DNA of 64,000 nucleotides from Heligmosomoides polygyrus polygyrus. Its lineage: Eukaryota; Nematoda; Chromadorea; Rhabditida; Heligmosomidae. Where the stretch lies: NCBI GenBank assembly GCA_947396885.1, contig OX377206.1, positions 17,541,114-17,605,113 of the forward strand. Direction: 5' to 3'. Each line of letters opens with the position of its first letter. Position 1 is the stretch's first letter. The position numbers and the translations under genes are program-made. Positions 33,168 to 45,904 of the stretch are shown here, piece after piece. The notes under the pieces are model-generated. The model saw nothing but the letters and a program-made list of their open reading frames with translations, was not told where the DNA came from and searched no databases.

Positions 33168-34710
33168 TCCTACTATGTATAAAAGAGTAAGCGGTTGTGT
33201 CTGTCAGTCCGTCTGTCTGTCCGTCTGTCTGTCCGTCCGTCCGTCCATCCGTCGTCCATCTGGCCTTTCATAAACGTCGAGTGACAGGCGCCCGGGTTGA
33301 GACGAGGTGTGACCAACGTCGTGTCGCGTGCGTCAGAAGACGTGTCATCGATGTCGCGCAAAGGACGAACGGTTTGAAAAGACGTGTTACCGACGTCGCT
33401 CGACACGCGTCCGGGTTCAGGAGTTGTGTCACCCATGTCGCGCAGTGGGTGTCTAGGTTCAGAAGAGGTCTCACCGATGTCGCCCAAGTGGTGTCCGGAT
33501 TCAGACGACGTGTCGCCGATGTCGCGCAAAGGACGAACGGTTCGAGGGTCCAGTAATTGGGGGGGGGGGGGGGGGAGAGTGGAAAGGAGGAGGACCAGTG
33601 AAGAGGGGACCACTAAGGGGGACCAGACCACCGCAGGGGAGGGTCCATTAATGGGGGGAGTGGAAAAAAGGAGGACCAGTGAAGAGGGGACCACTAAGGG
33701 GGACCACCGCAGGGGAGGGTCCAGTAATGGGGGGAGGGGGAGGGGGAGTGGAAAGCAGGAGGAACAGTGAAGAGGGAACCACTAAGGGGACCACTGCAGG
33801 GGAGGGTCCAGTAATGGGGGGGGGGGGAGTGGAAAGGAGGACCAGTGAAGAGGGGACCACTAAGAGGGACCACTGCAGGGAAGGGTCCGGAGGGGAGACG
33901 GGTATCGGGGGGAGGGACCAGTGAAGAGGGGATCAGTAAAAGGGACCAGAAAAGGAAGGACCAGCAAAGGTGGAACCAGTAACTGGGGGGGGGGGGGAGT
34001 GGTGAGAGATGGTAAAGGGGACCAGTGAAGATGGGGCCACTGAAGGAGGGGGTCCTGTGAAAGGGACCAGTAAGGGCGGACCATGATTTTTTATCAATAT
34101 CGTCCAACAGGTATCAGGCTTCAGAAGACGTGCTGCTGACGTCGTTACTCGTGCGTTGGGGCACAGCAGATGTATCACAGACGATATGAGCATGCATCCG
34201 GATTCAGAACACGGTCCCAGACGTCGTACAACGTGCGCCCAGATCCAGAAATCGTTCCACAGATCGTACTTGCACAGCATTCGTGAGAAGACTTTTTAAA
34301 GGCATCGTTCGACAAGCGTGCGCGTACTTGACTCTCACTCGCCTTTATTTTTTTTCATTCCGGCACAAGTGTAAGGGGTATTGGCGGGGTTGAGAGTGAG
34401 GGTAAGGAGAATGGTTAAAGTTATCGGAGGAACATGATTGCTGTCGGACAGTTAACGGTATCGAGCGGTCTACCGACACCCATTGGTTTCATTTATGTTT
34501 CCGCAGGTTAAGCACTTTGAGTTGAGACTCTCACAGTCTGTTCCTCAGGACTTATCGTCATCGTTAGTAGAACATGTACTTCGGAGAATGAAATGAAAGT
34601 AAGAGGGCCTAAAGACGAAAAGAACACCGTCGGGGTGTTCTATACTCGGGGTTTGGGGGCCTAACCCCCCAACCAGACGTTTGGCGGCCGAGAGGCCGCC
34701 AAACGTCTGG
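33168..34710 (+). mobile_element. Non-autonomous Helitron, copy C
   Basis: Plus-strand copy. It starts TCCTACTATGTATAAAAGAG after an A and ends with a perfect 17-bp stem, CCAGACGTTTGGCGGCC, loop GAGA, complement ending GTCTGG (34,673-34,710), then T. Near the start is a GTCTGTCCGTCC microsatellite (33,200-33,255). Next come about six units around CGTGTCACCGATGTCGCGCA (33,290-33,550), then minisatellite based on GGGACCAGTGAAGAGGGGAC (33,560-34,090), then weaker units. Gly-, Arg- and Pro-rich ORFs on both strands come from these repeats. No Rep/helicase is present. Confidence 0.85.
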
Positions 34711-36224
34711 TAAGTTTATAAGGCACTAAATATGTCGAGACGTAAGACGCCCGGTAGTCATTAAAAGCTGCCTTGTGTTGAATGAAAAACGCCTCCAAGA
34801 ACGACAGAAAATGTTGGTTCAAACTCAGATTACTCAAAATAATTTTCTACAAATTTGTCTCAGGAATAAAGCAGCTAGAATAGAGATTACATTTGGTTAC
34901 AGGATGTCGCGTTGTCATCTAAATTTGGGCGAGCTGGGATTCGAATCCGCACACTTTGCTTTCCGGGCAAGATGCCAGCACGTTATACGTGCAGAGTTGT
35001 TCGATCGCACACATACAATACCGGCCTTATCTTTTGGTCTTTGGGCGGAAAAAGCGAAAAAAACCGCCTTTTCCGCCGCTTTTCTGTAGCGCTCTTCAAA
35101 TTGAGCGCATTGCAAATTGAATGACATATTATTGATCAGCACCGAGCTCTCTTCCCGATGAGCTGAAAATCGCATAGCGAGCGTCTGAAATGTAGTTCAG
35201 TGACCTAATTTCTGCCCGGCGCGGCTGACCCCTGTGCTCGCGGGAGATAATTACATCCACAGCTCTCAAGTGGCTAATGAAGGAAGAAATTCGGCCCTTT
35301 AAAGCCTAGTTTCGGCATTATATACATAGTCACACATAGTTCTCTGGATTCCCTAGTATTTCACGATCACAATGATCTACTTCCTTAAAGGATCCGACAA
35401 TTTAAGTGTTGTTATTTTCAGAAAATGCCTCCGCTTTGGAGGACTCTAATTTCGTCATATCAAAATTGTATGTGCTTATACTCGTTTGTCACGTTGGAGA
35501 CGAGAGTGAAAATCAAGCTGCGAAGTTGGAACCTTCAAGGTTGAAATCGTTAGCGATTGTACGCTGCCAAAGTTGCCCATATGACACTTCTTCGTAGTTA
35601 GCCGTACACTTTTCGTATCATTAAAGTGGGCACAAAATGGTTTCCTTGAAGACAGGAACGTAGATATCTGGAGGCCTATGAAAACACCTTATAGTCTTCT
35701 ACAGGTGGGATTTCGACTGGCCCGGAGGACATTTTGGTCACCCAGTTACAGAGCAAACTCACCTCAAATGCTAACTGAGTGTCACTTTAAAAAATGTTTA
35801 AAAACTAAAAAAATTGTCTACGAGGCCATTCCCTAGTTAATTCTGAATCGAAGGATAGTTCGATCTCAAATTTACGTTCATTTGTACCGGTTTTTCACGA
35901 GTCAAATGTACCATAGCCCTGATCGGGACCCAGATTAGTTCCGGAGCCAGTCCACTCTCCTGCCTCTGTGACCCCTCGCGCCATCTGAGAGCGCCGTAAA
36001 TCGCCTAACTACAGTTTTCACACTTCTGGTGCCGCGGCGCCATATTGATCCTTATAAACGAGGGTGGAGTAGAATAGTACACCAAACAAGGTTTGGACAA
36101 CTACGATCTCTCCCTTATACTTATACGCTTGTGTTTTTCATTTCGCATTCACGCTTTAACAATGTTTAGATGCGTGGCGCATCCCAGAAAGACTGCTCGA
36201 ACTCGCTTCACTTTCACAACACTC

Positions 36225-36950
36225 AGTCTACAAGCTGTCCCTCTCCCTCGATTGAAAGATTCGATTCTGTATGCATTGTTCACGGCGCACTCCAAAGGCC
36301 AGCTGGACAGCCTTAAAGCAACTCCTGAGTAAGGCGGTAGGAAACTTCTGGTAGAACTCCCCAAACGCTCAGTCCACAAGCTGTCCCTCCCTCTCGATTG
36401 AAAGGTTCGATTCTGTATGCATTGTTTACGGCGCACTCCAAAGGCCAGCTGGACAGCCTTAAAGCAACTCCTGAGTAAGGCGGTAGGAAACTTCTGGTAG
36501 AACTCCCCAAACGCTCAGTCCACAAGCTGTCCCTCCCTCTCGATTGAAAGGTTCGATTCTGTATGCATTCTTTGCGGCGCACTCCAAAGGCTCGCTGGAC
36601 AGCCTTGGAGCAACTCCTGACTAGGGCGGCTGCAAATTTCTGACAAAACTCCCCAAACGCTCAGTCTACAAGCTGTCCCTCCCCCTCGATTGAAAGGTTC
36701 GATTCTGTATGCATTGTTTGCGGCGCACTCCAAAGGCTCGCTGGACAGCCTTGGAGCAACTCCTGACTAGGGCGGCTGCAAATTTCTGAAAAAAACTCCC
36801 CAAACGCTCAGTCTACAAGCTGTCCCTCCCCCTCGATTGAAAGGTTCGATTCTGTATGCATTCTTTGCGGCGCACTCCAAAGGCTCGCTGGACAGCCTTG
36901 GAGCAACTCCTGACTAGGGTGGCTGCATATTTCTGATAAAACTCCCCACT
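36225..36950 (-). repeat. Left satellite array, about 5 units of about 146 bp
   Basis: Units are in the opposite orientation to the right array. Each contains TTCGATTCTGTATGCATT. The two outer units match right-array units closely. The three inner ones carry a variant, CTGACTAGGGCGGCTGCAAA, not seen on the right, so the arms are not symmetrical here. Confidence 0.9.
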
Positions 36951-37540
36951 GAAACGAAATCAAGGGTGAGCAGACCAAATGGTTCACAGCTCCACACAGC
37001 TGAACCATAATGAGATTCTAGTAAAAGGCGAACAAATGTAAAAATGTCCGAAATGTTCGTGTGCGCACGACAACCGGTACCTTTTACGACTGCGCTATCA
37101 CGCGCAAAAATAGGCTCTCTAATCATATCGAACATTGCTGCCGAAAGAATTAATTTTTTACTGTATAATAACCAAGGTTCGAAATTTATACTAATAGCGC
37201 GTTACAAAATTAAGGAAAGGAAAATTTCCTTCATGAAAAGCAGCTGCCAAAACTTTCAAAAATAACACAATTTATGTGGACCTAGGAATTCGTTTGATCG
37301 ATTTTACACAAAAAATATCTACCAAAAATCGGACCCTTCATCACATCGAAGCTAGCTGCAGAGAAGCTCGGCCTTTTAACGAATACTAATCAATGTTAGA
37401 AGCTTTATGGAAAGCAATTTCATTTTGTGACGTTGCCTAGTTCTCAACAATTATTTCGTGATAAGTCAGTTCTTCGCATATGACCGACAAACTTAGGAAA
37501 CGCAGTTGCCGACATATAAACTCGGAGAGTTTTTGAAATC
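36951..37540. other. Central spacer of the foldback element
   Basis: About 590 bases between the two arrays. They include a sequence resembling the SINE S1 head (ACAACCGGTACC…GACTGCGCTATC near 37,070) and two loosely similar segments at 37,095-37,220 and 37,310-37,430. No coding sequence was found. Confidence 0.6.
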
Positions 37541-37544
37541 TTTG

Positions 37545-40500
37545 AAAAGCCTTTGGAGTGCGCCGTAAACAATGCATACAGAATCGAACCTCACAATCGA
37601 GGGGGGAGGGACAGCTTGTGGACTGAGCGTTTGCGGAGTTCTACCAGAAGTTTCCTACCGCCTTACTCAGGAGTTGCTTTGAGGATGTCCAGCTGGCCTT
37701 TGGAGTGCGCCGTAAACAATGCATACAGAATCGAACCTTTCAATCGAGGGGGAGGGACAGCTTGTAGACTGAGCGTTTGGGGAGTTTTGTCAGAAGTTTC
37801 CTACCGCCTTACTCAGGAGTTGCTTTAAGGCTGTCCAGCGAGCCTCTGGAGTGCGCCGTAAACAATGCATACAGAATCGAACCTTTCAATCGAGAGGGAG
37901 GGACAGCTTGTGGACTGAGCGTTTGGGGAGTTTTGTCAGAAGTTTCCTACCGCCTTACTCAGGAGTTGCTTTAAGGCTGTCCAGCTGGCCTTTGGAGTGC
38001 ACCGTAAACAATGCATACAGAATCGAACCTTACAATCGAGGGGGGAGGGACAGCTTGTGGACTGAGCGTTTGCGGAGTTCTACCAGAAGTTTCCTACCGC
38101 CTTACTCAGGAGTTGCTTTGAGGATGTCCAGCTGGCCTTTGGAGTGCGCCGTAAACAATGCATACAGAATCGAACCTTTCAATCGAGGGGGAGGGACAGC
38201 TTGTGGACTGAGCGTTTGGGGAGTTTTGTCAGAAGTTTCCTACCGCCTTACTCAGGAGTTGCTTTAAGGCTGTCCAGCTGGCCTTTGGAGTGCACCGTAA
38301 ACAATGCATACAGAATCGAACCTTACAATCGAGGGGGGAGGGACAGCTTGTGGACTGAGCGTTTGCGGAGTTCTACCAGAAGTTTCCTACCGCCTTACTC
38401 AGGAGTTGCTTTGAGGATGTCCAGCTGGCCTTTGGAGTGCGCCGTAAACAATGCATACAGAATCGAACCTTTCAATCGAGGGGGAGGGACAGCTTGTAGA
38501 CTGAGCGTTTGGGGAGTTTTGTCAGAAGTTTCCTACCGCCTTACTCAGGAGTTGCTTTAAGGCTGTCCAGCGAGCCTCTGGAGTGCGCCGCAAACAATGC
38601 ATACAGAATCGAACCTTACAATCGAGGGGGAGGGACAGCTTGTGGACTGAGCGTTTGGGGAGTTTTGTCAGAAGTTTCCTACCGCCTTACTCAGGAGTTG
38701 CTTTAAGGCTGTCCAGCTGGCCTTTGGAGTGCGCCGTAAACAATGCATACAGAATCGAACCTTACAATCGAGGGGGGAGGGACAGCTTGTGGACTGAGCG
38801 TTTGCGGAGTTCTACCAGAAGTTTCCTACCGCCTTACTCAGGAGTTGCTTTGAGGATGTCCAGCTGGCCTTTGGAGTGCGCCGTAAACAATGCATACAGA
38901 ATCGAACCTTTCAATCGAGGGGGAGGGACAGCTTGTGGACTGAGCGTTTGGGGAGTTTTGTCAGAAGTTTCCTACCGCCTTACTCAGGAGTTGCTTTAAG
39001 GCTGTCCAGCTGGCCTTTGGAGTGCACCGTAAACAATGCATACAGAATCGAACCTTACAATCGAGGGGGGAGGGACAGCTTGTGGACTGAGCGTTTGCGG
39101 AGTTCTACCAGAAGTTTCCTACCGCCTTACTCAGGAGTTGCTTTGAGGATGTCCAGCTGGCCTTTGGAGTGCGCCGTAAACAATGCATACAGAATCGAAC
39201 CTTTCAATCGAGGGGGAGGGACAGCTTGTAGACTGAGCGTTTGGGGAGTTTTGTCAGAAGTTTCCTACCGCCTTACTCAGGAGTTGCTTTAAGGCTGTCC
39301 AGCGAGCCTCTGGAGTGCGCCGTAAACAATGCATACAGAATCGAACCTTTCAATCGAGAGGGAGGGACAGCTTGTGGACTGAGCGTTTGGGGAGTTTTGT
39401 CAGAAGTTTCCTACCGCCTTACTCAGGAGTTGCTTTAAGGCTGTCCAGCTGGCCTTTGGAGTGCACCGTAAACAATGCATACAGAATCGAACCTTACAAT
39501 CGAGGGGGGAGGGACAGCTTGTGGACTGAGCGTTTGCGGAGTTCTACCAGAAGTTTCCTACCGCCTTACTCAGGAGTTGCTTTGAGGATGTCCAGCTGGC
39601 CTTTGGAGTGCGCCGTAAACAATGCATACAGAATCGAACCTTTCAATCGAGGGGGAGGGACAGCTTGTGGACTGAGCGTTTGGGGAGTTTTGTCAGAAGT
39701 TTCCTACCGCCTTACTCAGGAGTTGCTTTAAGGCTGTCCAGCTGGCCTTTGGAGTGCACCGTAAACAATGCATACAGAATCGAACCTTACAATCGAGGGG
39801 GGAGGGACAGCTTGTGGACTGAGCGTTTGCGGAGTTCTACCAGAAGTTTCCTACCGCCTTACTCAGGAGTTGCTTTGAGGATGTCCAGCTGGCCTTTGGA
39901 GTGCGCCGTAAACAATGCATACAGAATCGAACCTTTCAATCGAGGGGGAGGGACAGCTTGTAGACTGAGCGTTTGGGGAGTTTTGTCAGAAGTTTCCTAC
40001 CGCCTTACTCAGGAGTTGCTTTAAGGCTGTCCAGCGAGCCTCTGGAGTGCGCCGCAAACAATGCATACAGAATCGAACCTTACAATCGAGGGGGAGGGAC
40101 AGCTTGTGGACTGAGCGTTTGGGGAGTTTTGTCAGAAGTTTCCTACCGCCTTACTCAGGAGTTGCTTTAAGGCTGTCCAGCTGGCCTTTGGAGTGCGCCG
40201 TAAACAATGCATACAGAATCGAACCTTACAATCGAGGGGGGAGGGACAGCTTGTGGACTGAGCGTTTGCGGAGTTCTACCAGAAGTTTCCTACCGCCTTA
40301 CTCAGGAGTTGCTTTGAGGATGTCCAGCTGGCCTTTGGAGTGCGCCGTAAACAATGCATACAGAATCGAACCTTTCAATCGAGGGGGAGGGACAGCTTGT
40401 AGACTGAGCGTTTGGGGAGTTTTGTCAGAAGTTTCCTACCGCCTTACTAAGGAGTTGCTTTGAGGATGTCCAGCTGGCCTTTGGAGTGCGCCGTAAACAA

Positions 40501-42020
40501 TGCATACAGAATCGAACCTTTCAATCGAGGGGGAGGGACAGCTTGTAGACTGAGCGTTTGGGGAGTTTTGTCAGAAGTTTCCTACCGCCTTACTCAGGAG
40601 TTGCTTTAAGGCTGTCCAGCTGGCCTTTGGAGTGCGCCGTAAACAATGCATACAGAATCGAACCTTACAATCGAGGGGGGAGGGACAGCTTGTGGACTGA
40701 GCGTTTGCGGAGTTCTACCAGAAGTTTCCTACCGCCTTACTCAGGAGTTGCTTTGAGGATGTCCAGCTGGCCTTTGGAGTGCGCCGTAAACAATGCATAC
40801 AGAATCGAACCTTTCAATCGAGGGGGAGGGACAGCTTGTAGACTGAGCGTTTGGGGAGTTTTGTCAGAAGTTTCCTACCGCCTTACTCAGGAGTTGCTTT
40901 AAGGCTGTCCAGCGAGCCTCTGGAGTGCGCCGCAAACAATGCATACAGAATCGAACCTTACAATCGAGGGGGAGGGACAGCTTGTGGACTGAGCGTTTGG
41001 GGAGTTTTGTCAGAAGTTTCCTACCGCCTTACTCAGGAGTTGCTTTAAGGCTGTCCAGCTGGCTTTTGGAGTGCGCCGTAAACAATGCATACAGAATCGA
41101 ACCTTACAATCGAGGGGGGAGGGACAGCTTGTGGACTGAGCGTTTGCGGAGTTCTACCAGAAGTTTCCTACCGCCTTACTCAGGAGTTGCTTTGAGGATG
41201 TCCAGCTGGTCTTTGGAGTGCGCCGTAAACAATGCATACAGAATCGAACCTTTCAATCGAGGGGGAGGGACAGCTTGTAGACTGAGCGTTTGGGGAGTTT
41301 TGTCAGAAGTTTCCTACCGCCTTACTCAGGAGTTGCTTTAAGGCTGTCCAGCGAGCCTCTGGAGTGCGCCGCAAACAATGCATACAGAATCGAACCTTAC
41401 AATCGAGAGGGAGGGACAGCTTGTGGACTGAGCGTTTGGGGAGTTCTACCAGAAGTTTCCTACCGCCTTACTCAGGAGTTGCTTTAAGGCTGTCCAGCTG
41501 GCCTTTGGAGTGCGCCGTAAACAATGCATACAGAATCGAACCTTTCAATCGAGGGGGAGGGACAGCTTGTAGACTGAGCGTTTGGGGAGTTTTGTCAGAA
41601 GTTTCCTACCGCCTTACTAAGGAGTTGCTTTGAGGATGTCCAGCTGGCCTTTGGAGTGCGCCGTAAACAATGCATACAGAATCGAACCTTTCAATCGAGA
41701 GGGAGGGACAGCTTGTGGACTGAGCGTTTGGGGAGTTCTACCAGAAGTTTCCTACCGCCTTACTCAGGAGTTGCTTTAAGGCTGTCCAGCTGGCCTTTGG
41801 AGTGCGCCGTGAACAATGCATACAGAATCGAACCTTTCAATCGAGAGGGAGGGACAGCTTGTGGACTGAGCGTTTGGGGAGTTCTACCAGAAGTTTCCTA
41901 CCGCCTTACTCAGGAGTTGCTTTAAGGCTGTCCAGCTGGCCTTTGGAGTGCGCCGTGAACAATGCATACAGAATCGAATCTTTCAATCGAGGGAGAGGGA
42001 CAGCTTGTAGACTGAGTGTT
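37545..42020 (+). repeat. Right satellite array, about 30 units of 146-147 bp with higher-order structure
   Basis: Each unit contains AACAATGCATACAGAATCGA, GGGACAGCTTGT, TTTCCTACCGCCTTACTCAG and GTCCAGC(T/G)(G/A)GCC. Variant units alternate in a fixed order: marked variants recur at 732 bp (5 units), and full matches recur at 1,464 bp (10 units; for example 37,777 with 39,241 and 38,144 with 39,608). Past about 40,200 the order becomes irregular (878 and 439 bp). The unit is not a multiple of three, and ORFs across it appear in staggered frames, so coding is not implied. Confidence 0.9.
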
Positions 42021-43514
42021 GTGAAAGTGAAGCGAGTTCGAGCAGTCTTTCTGGGATGCGCCACGCATCTAAACATTGTTAAAGCGTAAATGCGAAATGA
42101 AAAACACAAGCGTATAAGTATAAGGGAGAGATCGTAGTTGTCCAAACCTTGTTTGGTGTACTATTCTACTCCACCCTCGTTTATAAGGATCAATATGGCG
42201 CCGCGGCACCAGAAGTGTGAAAACTGTAGTTAGGCGATTTACGGCGCTCTCAGATGGCGCGAGGGGTCACAGAGGCACGAGAGTGGACTGGCTCCGGAAC
42301 TAATCTGGGTCCCGATCAGGGCTATGGTACATTTGACTCGTGAAAAACCGGTACAAATGAACGTAAATTTGAGATCGAACTATCCTTCGATTCAGAATTA
42401 ACTAGGGAATGGCCTCGTAGACAATTTTTTTAGTTTTTAAACATTTTTTAAAGTGACACTCAGTTAGCATTTGAGGTGAGTTTGCTCTGTAACTGGGTGA
42501 CCAAAATGTCCTCCGGGCCAGTCGAAATCCCACCTGTAGAAGACTATAAGGTGTTTTCATAGGCCTCCAGATATCTACGTTCCTGTCTTCAAGGAAACCA
42601 TTTTGTGCCCACTTTAATGATACGAAAAGTGTACGGCTAACTACGAAGAAGTGTCATATGGGCAACTTTGGCAGCGTACAATCGCTATCGATTTCAACCT
42701 TGAAGGTTCCAACTTCGCAGCTTGATTTTTACTCTCGCCTCCAACGTGACAAACGAGTATAAGCACATACAATCTTGATGTGACGAAATTAGAGTCCTCC
42801 AAAGCGGAGGCATTTTCTGAAAATAACAACACTTAAATTGTCGGATCCTTTAAGGAAGTATATCATTGTGATCGTGAAATACTAGGGAATTCAGAGAACT
42901 ATGTGTGACTATGTATATAATGCAGAAACTAGGCTTTAAAGGGCCGAATCTCTTCCTTCATTAGCCACTTGGTATAATTATCTCCCGCGAGCACAGGGGT
43001 CAGCCGCGCCGGGCAGAAATTAGGTCACTGAACTACATTTCAGACGCTCGCTGTGCGATTTTCAGCTCATCGGGAAGAGAGCTCCGTGCTGATCTCGAAT
43101 ATGTCATTCAATTTGCAATGCGCTCAATTTGAAGAGCGCTACAAAAAAGCGGCGGAAAAGGCGGTTTTTTTCGCTTTTTCCGCCCAAAGACCAAAAGATA
43201 AGGCCGGTATTGTATCGACATCAAAGATGAATTCCATTGATCATTGCAACAAGGGCATCGCCGAGGCCGCATGCGATCCAGCAGCACTAGCGGCGTGGGC
43301 TAGCATCCTATCCGGAAAGCAGAAGGGAGTGGGTTCGGGTTCCCGGGTGTACATAGGTATGAGTCCCGGCATATACAAAGGTTTTCCTCGCAATAAAATA
43401 CCCTGTAACTGAGGTTACTCAGTTCTTGTGTTGACCACGACTAATCTTTATACATCTGGTATTCGTAATACCTCACACATATTAGTCACATTTGTGCATA
43501 TTACAGAGAGCATC

Positions 43515-43690
43515 TCTGAAGACAGGTACGCATAGCGCAGTCGGTGGAGGTGGCGACTCTCGCGTGCACCCTATACCGAGCTCTAGGTTAGGATTTCCCG
43601 CCCTGCACAACCATGGTGGGTAGGAACCAGAGTTTTCTGAGAAGGATGACGCGTTGAAATGTTCATCGGCTGGCCACAGCATGTCATTGT
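43515..43690 (+). repeat. tRNA-derived SINE family S1
   Basis: Box A-like ATAGCGCAGTCGGTGG at about 43,532, then GTGCACCCTATACCGAGCTC, and the tail ATGTTCATCGGCTGGCCACA. The positional counterpart in block C is at 50,460. Confidence 0.7.
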
Positions 43691-43699
43691 ATGGCCGAA

Positions 43700-45900
43700 T
43701 ATGGGTAGCTCAGCAGAACGTCCAATTTGATCTCGAAAGGTCCAAATTTCTAAATGGTATATATCGCTTGCGAATACTTTTCCATAGAAAAGGATCAAGG
43801 GAGTGTGTCTGTTTCTGCTCTTTACAAACGCACACACAGAATGTCAGGCTGGAATTGGGTCACCACATTCGCATACAAGGTGGACCCCACCACGAATTTT
43901 TGCATACGGTATGTTTATAGGTTTATTGCACGAAAATAAGCCAATGCGTTAAAAAAATCAGTCAAGCACAAATACTAAAAGAAAACAACGCATTGAGCGT
44001 GAAGTGACTAAGTATATTAGAGGGTACAGAATCTTTTGTACAGAACCTTGTAACGTTGTACACTTGCCATATGATTCACTGACTCATTGGTTGACTGATT
44101 GGTTGACTGTTTGTGTCATTCTGTATGGATGCTGTATATAGGGAAGAGAAAAGCTAGAACAGGAAACAGATGAAAGTGAATTGAAACAAATAGGTAAATA
44201 GCAGATTTCCGAGGCGAGGATGACTGCACAAGGGATCAAGGTATTCGTTAGCCATGTCTCTGAACACTTCGTTAGAAGACGGCATGACTTTGTTTTCATC
44301 GAATTTGACCTAATAACTAGTAGTAAGTAGTTTTAATAAAAAAGGGACAACTCTACAACTAACCACTCTGCAAAAACGCATCATGTTTTTCTACTGTATG
44401 AAGAGTGTAGATTCTCGCAGTGCTAAGCATTTCCGCCGTTCAGACATACGACTTAGACCCTCCCCTGGTATGTCTGGCTTCAGGTACATAAATTAACTTC
44501 GATGTTGCACCCCTGGTTTTAACCTAAGAAGTGCATGATGCCACACGCACCAACAATGGCCTTGCGAGTAGAATGAGGCCAAATTCCTTCCGTTGATCAT
44601 CAAACGAGGGAAGTTTGAGATTGAAATTCTTTCTGGAGGAAAACATCCCATCACACAAGAAGCCTATCCGCCGAATGAACAATTGCAGTGCAAAGCTATT
44701 CTTCACGTTTTTCAGCGATTGTATGATTTCAATTTCTTAATAATAACAGTGCCCATAGCAGTGTATTCTAGTAGGCGATGAACATAATTTTTGTGTGCTC
44801 ACAAAGGTAGAAATGGATTATCCTTACAAGGAGCTCGGAATAAACGACATAAACGACATGGTAACTGTTTGAATATACGTCTTACCCAGCACGTGCTGTT
44901 CTACCACTCAAATAACAGTATAATAATATGTACCACTCATTTTTTTGTTGCTGTTGAAAGAAAGACGCTTTGCGATTAAACCGTAGCTTTGCCATAGCTC
45001 TTTTCAAAACGTTTTTTTTTGTTCAATCTAGTTAACACCATAGGGATGCACGTCTCCTTTTCTATACCTAAAACCTAAGACCTAAAGCTGCCTCAAGGCG
45101 GTCGCACCCTGACCCATGTAATTGTGTCGCTTTTTTTTTAGCTTCGCTAATTATTTTGCGACCACTCCAAAATCATATTTGGTGCTGAGGCGTATTTTTT
45201 GCCGAGAAAACACGGAAATTCTCGTTCGACTCCCATCTCAGCAAGGCGTAGAGCTGTGTTCACCATAAATTGATCTTATGTTATCAGACGAATACCCTTC
45301 GCACTAACTGGAATACTTAACTATCCCTCCATATATACATATACAGGAGGAATGTCTCTGAAGTGCACCTTCTCGCCCTGTACATACAGCAGGGACGATT
45401 CGTGGCAACCACCCAAGACGGTTGTTTGTCGCCGGCACCTTGCTGCCAGCACTGTGTTACGAAAGACCACCCCGTGTGATGGAGACACCATGAAAGACGC
45501 CACTGCTGCTCTTCCGTTCAATTTCCTATGCGGTCCTTCCTGCTTGAGCGAGTGCTCTGTTACTCTGACCGTTCTCACCGTAAATTCCTTAGCTATTGAT
45601 GACAGAAAATTTCCTAGGATAGGCTGCATCGAGGTCTGATGTTTAGGCCCGACGTTCTGCTTGGAATTTTACGGCCCCCAAACTCTTAGTAGTTCGGCAC
45701 TGATTCGAGCCTGAGTCGCATCCCTCCAGCAGAACCATCTGTCACTTGGTTTTGAAGCCGACATGTCAAAAGACCAGTGCTAGCTGTCGTTGACGAGCTT
45801 TATGATCTCTCACCTTCATAGGGTCCCAAATCGCCATCCACCCTCGCTATGGGCGGATCTAGGGGTTTACCCATCTTTCCATTACAGATATATACGCCAA
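43700..45900. other. Block B tail, no gene supported
   Basis: Collinear with block C 50,670-52,640. One plus-strand ORF at 45,352-45,639 (MSLKCTFSPCTYS…) overlaps a minus-strand ORF of the same length. The block C counterpart (about 52,110-52,350) is disrupted on both strands. No domain or splice pattern was seen, so it is not called as a gene. The region also includes degenerate sequence shared with 51,280-51,740. Confidence 0.5.
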
Positions 45901-45904
45901 AATC

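Larger units (their letters stand above)
35016..43212. mobile_element. 8.2-kb foldback element with long inverted arms and internal satellite arrays
   Basis: Block C has the uninterrupted sequence CGCACACATACCGTTATCAA (about 50,153). In block B it is interrupted after CACACATA by this element and resumes TATCGACATCAA. The ends are CAATACCGGCCTTATC and its complement, flanked by TA. The arms match for about 1.2 kb (35,016-36,224 against 42,021-43,212) with few differences, including one small indel near 35,255. Inside the arms are arrays of a roughly 146-bp unit. No transposase was recognised. The architecture recalls Drosophila foldback-type elements; the TA flank suggests a TA-targeting superfamily such as Tc1/mariner, but that is inference. 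ORFs of 60-138 aa in the arms and arrays are repeat artefacts. Confidence 0.85.

Noticed and set aside
33173..34107. Overlapping Gly/Arg- and Pro/Ser-rich ORFs on both strands
   Set aside because: By-products of the minisatellite of Helitron copy C.
37545..42020. Series of 65-138-aa ORFs with recurring motifs across the satellite
   Set aside because: The unit length (146-147) is not a multiple of three. The ORFs start and stop at the same places in each unit in staggered frames, and mirror ORFs occur in the inverted arm. This is repeat structure, not a protein family.
36225..42020. Possible CRISPR-like array
   Set aside because: Units are directly adjacent with no unique spacers, and the surrounding sequence is eukaryotic.
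45352..45639. 95-codon plus-strand ORF (MSLKCTFSPCTYS…) overlapping a 102-codon minus-strand ORF
   Set aside because: No domain, no splice signals, and the block C counterpart is disrupted on both strands.
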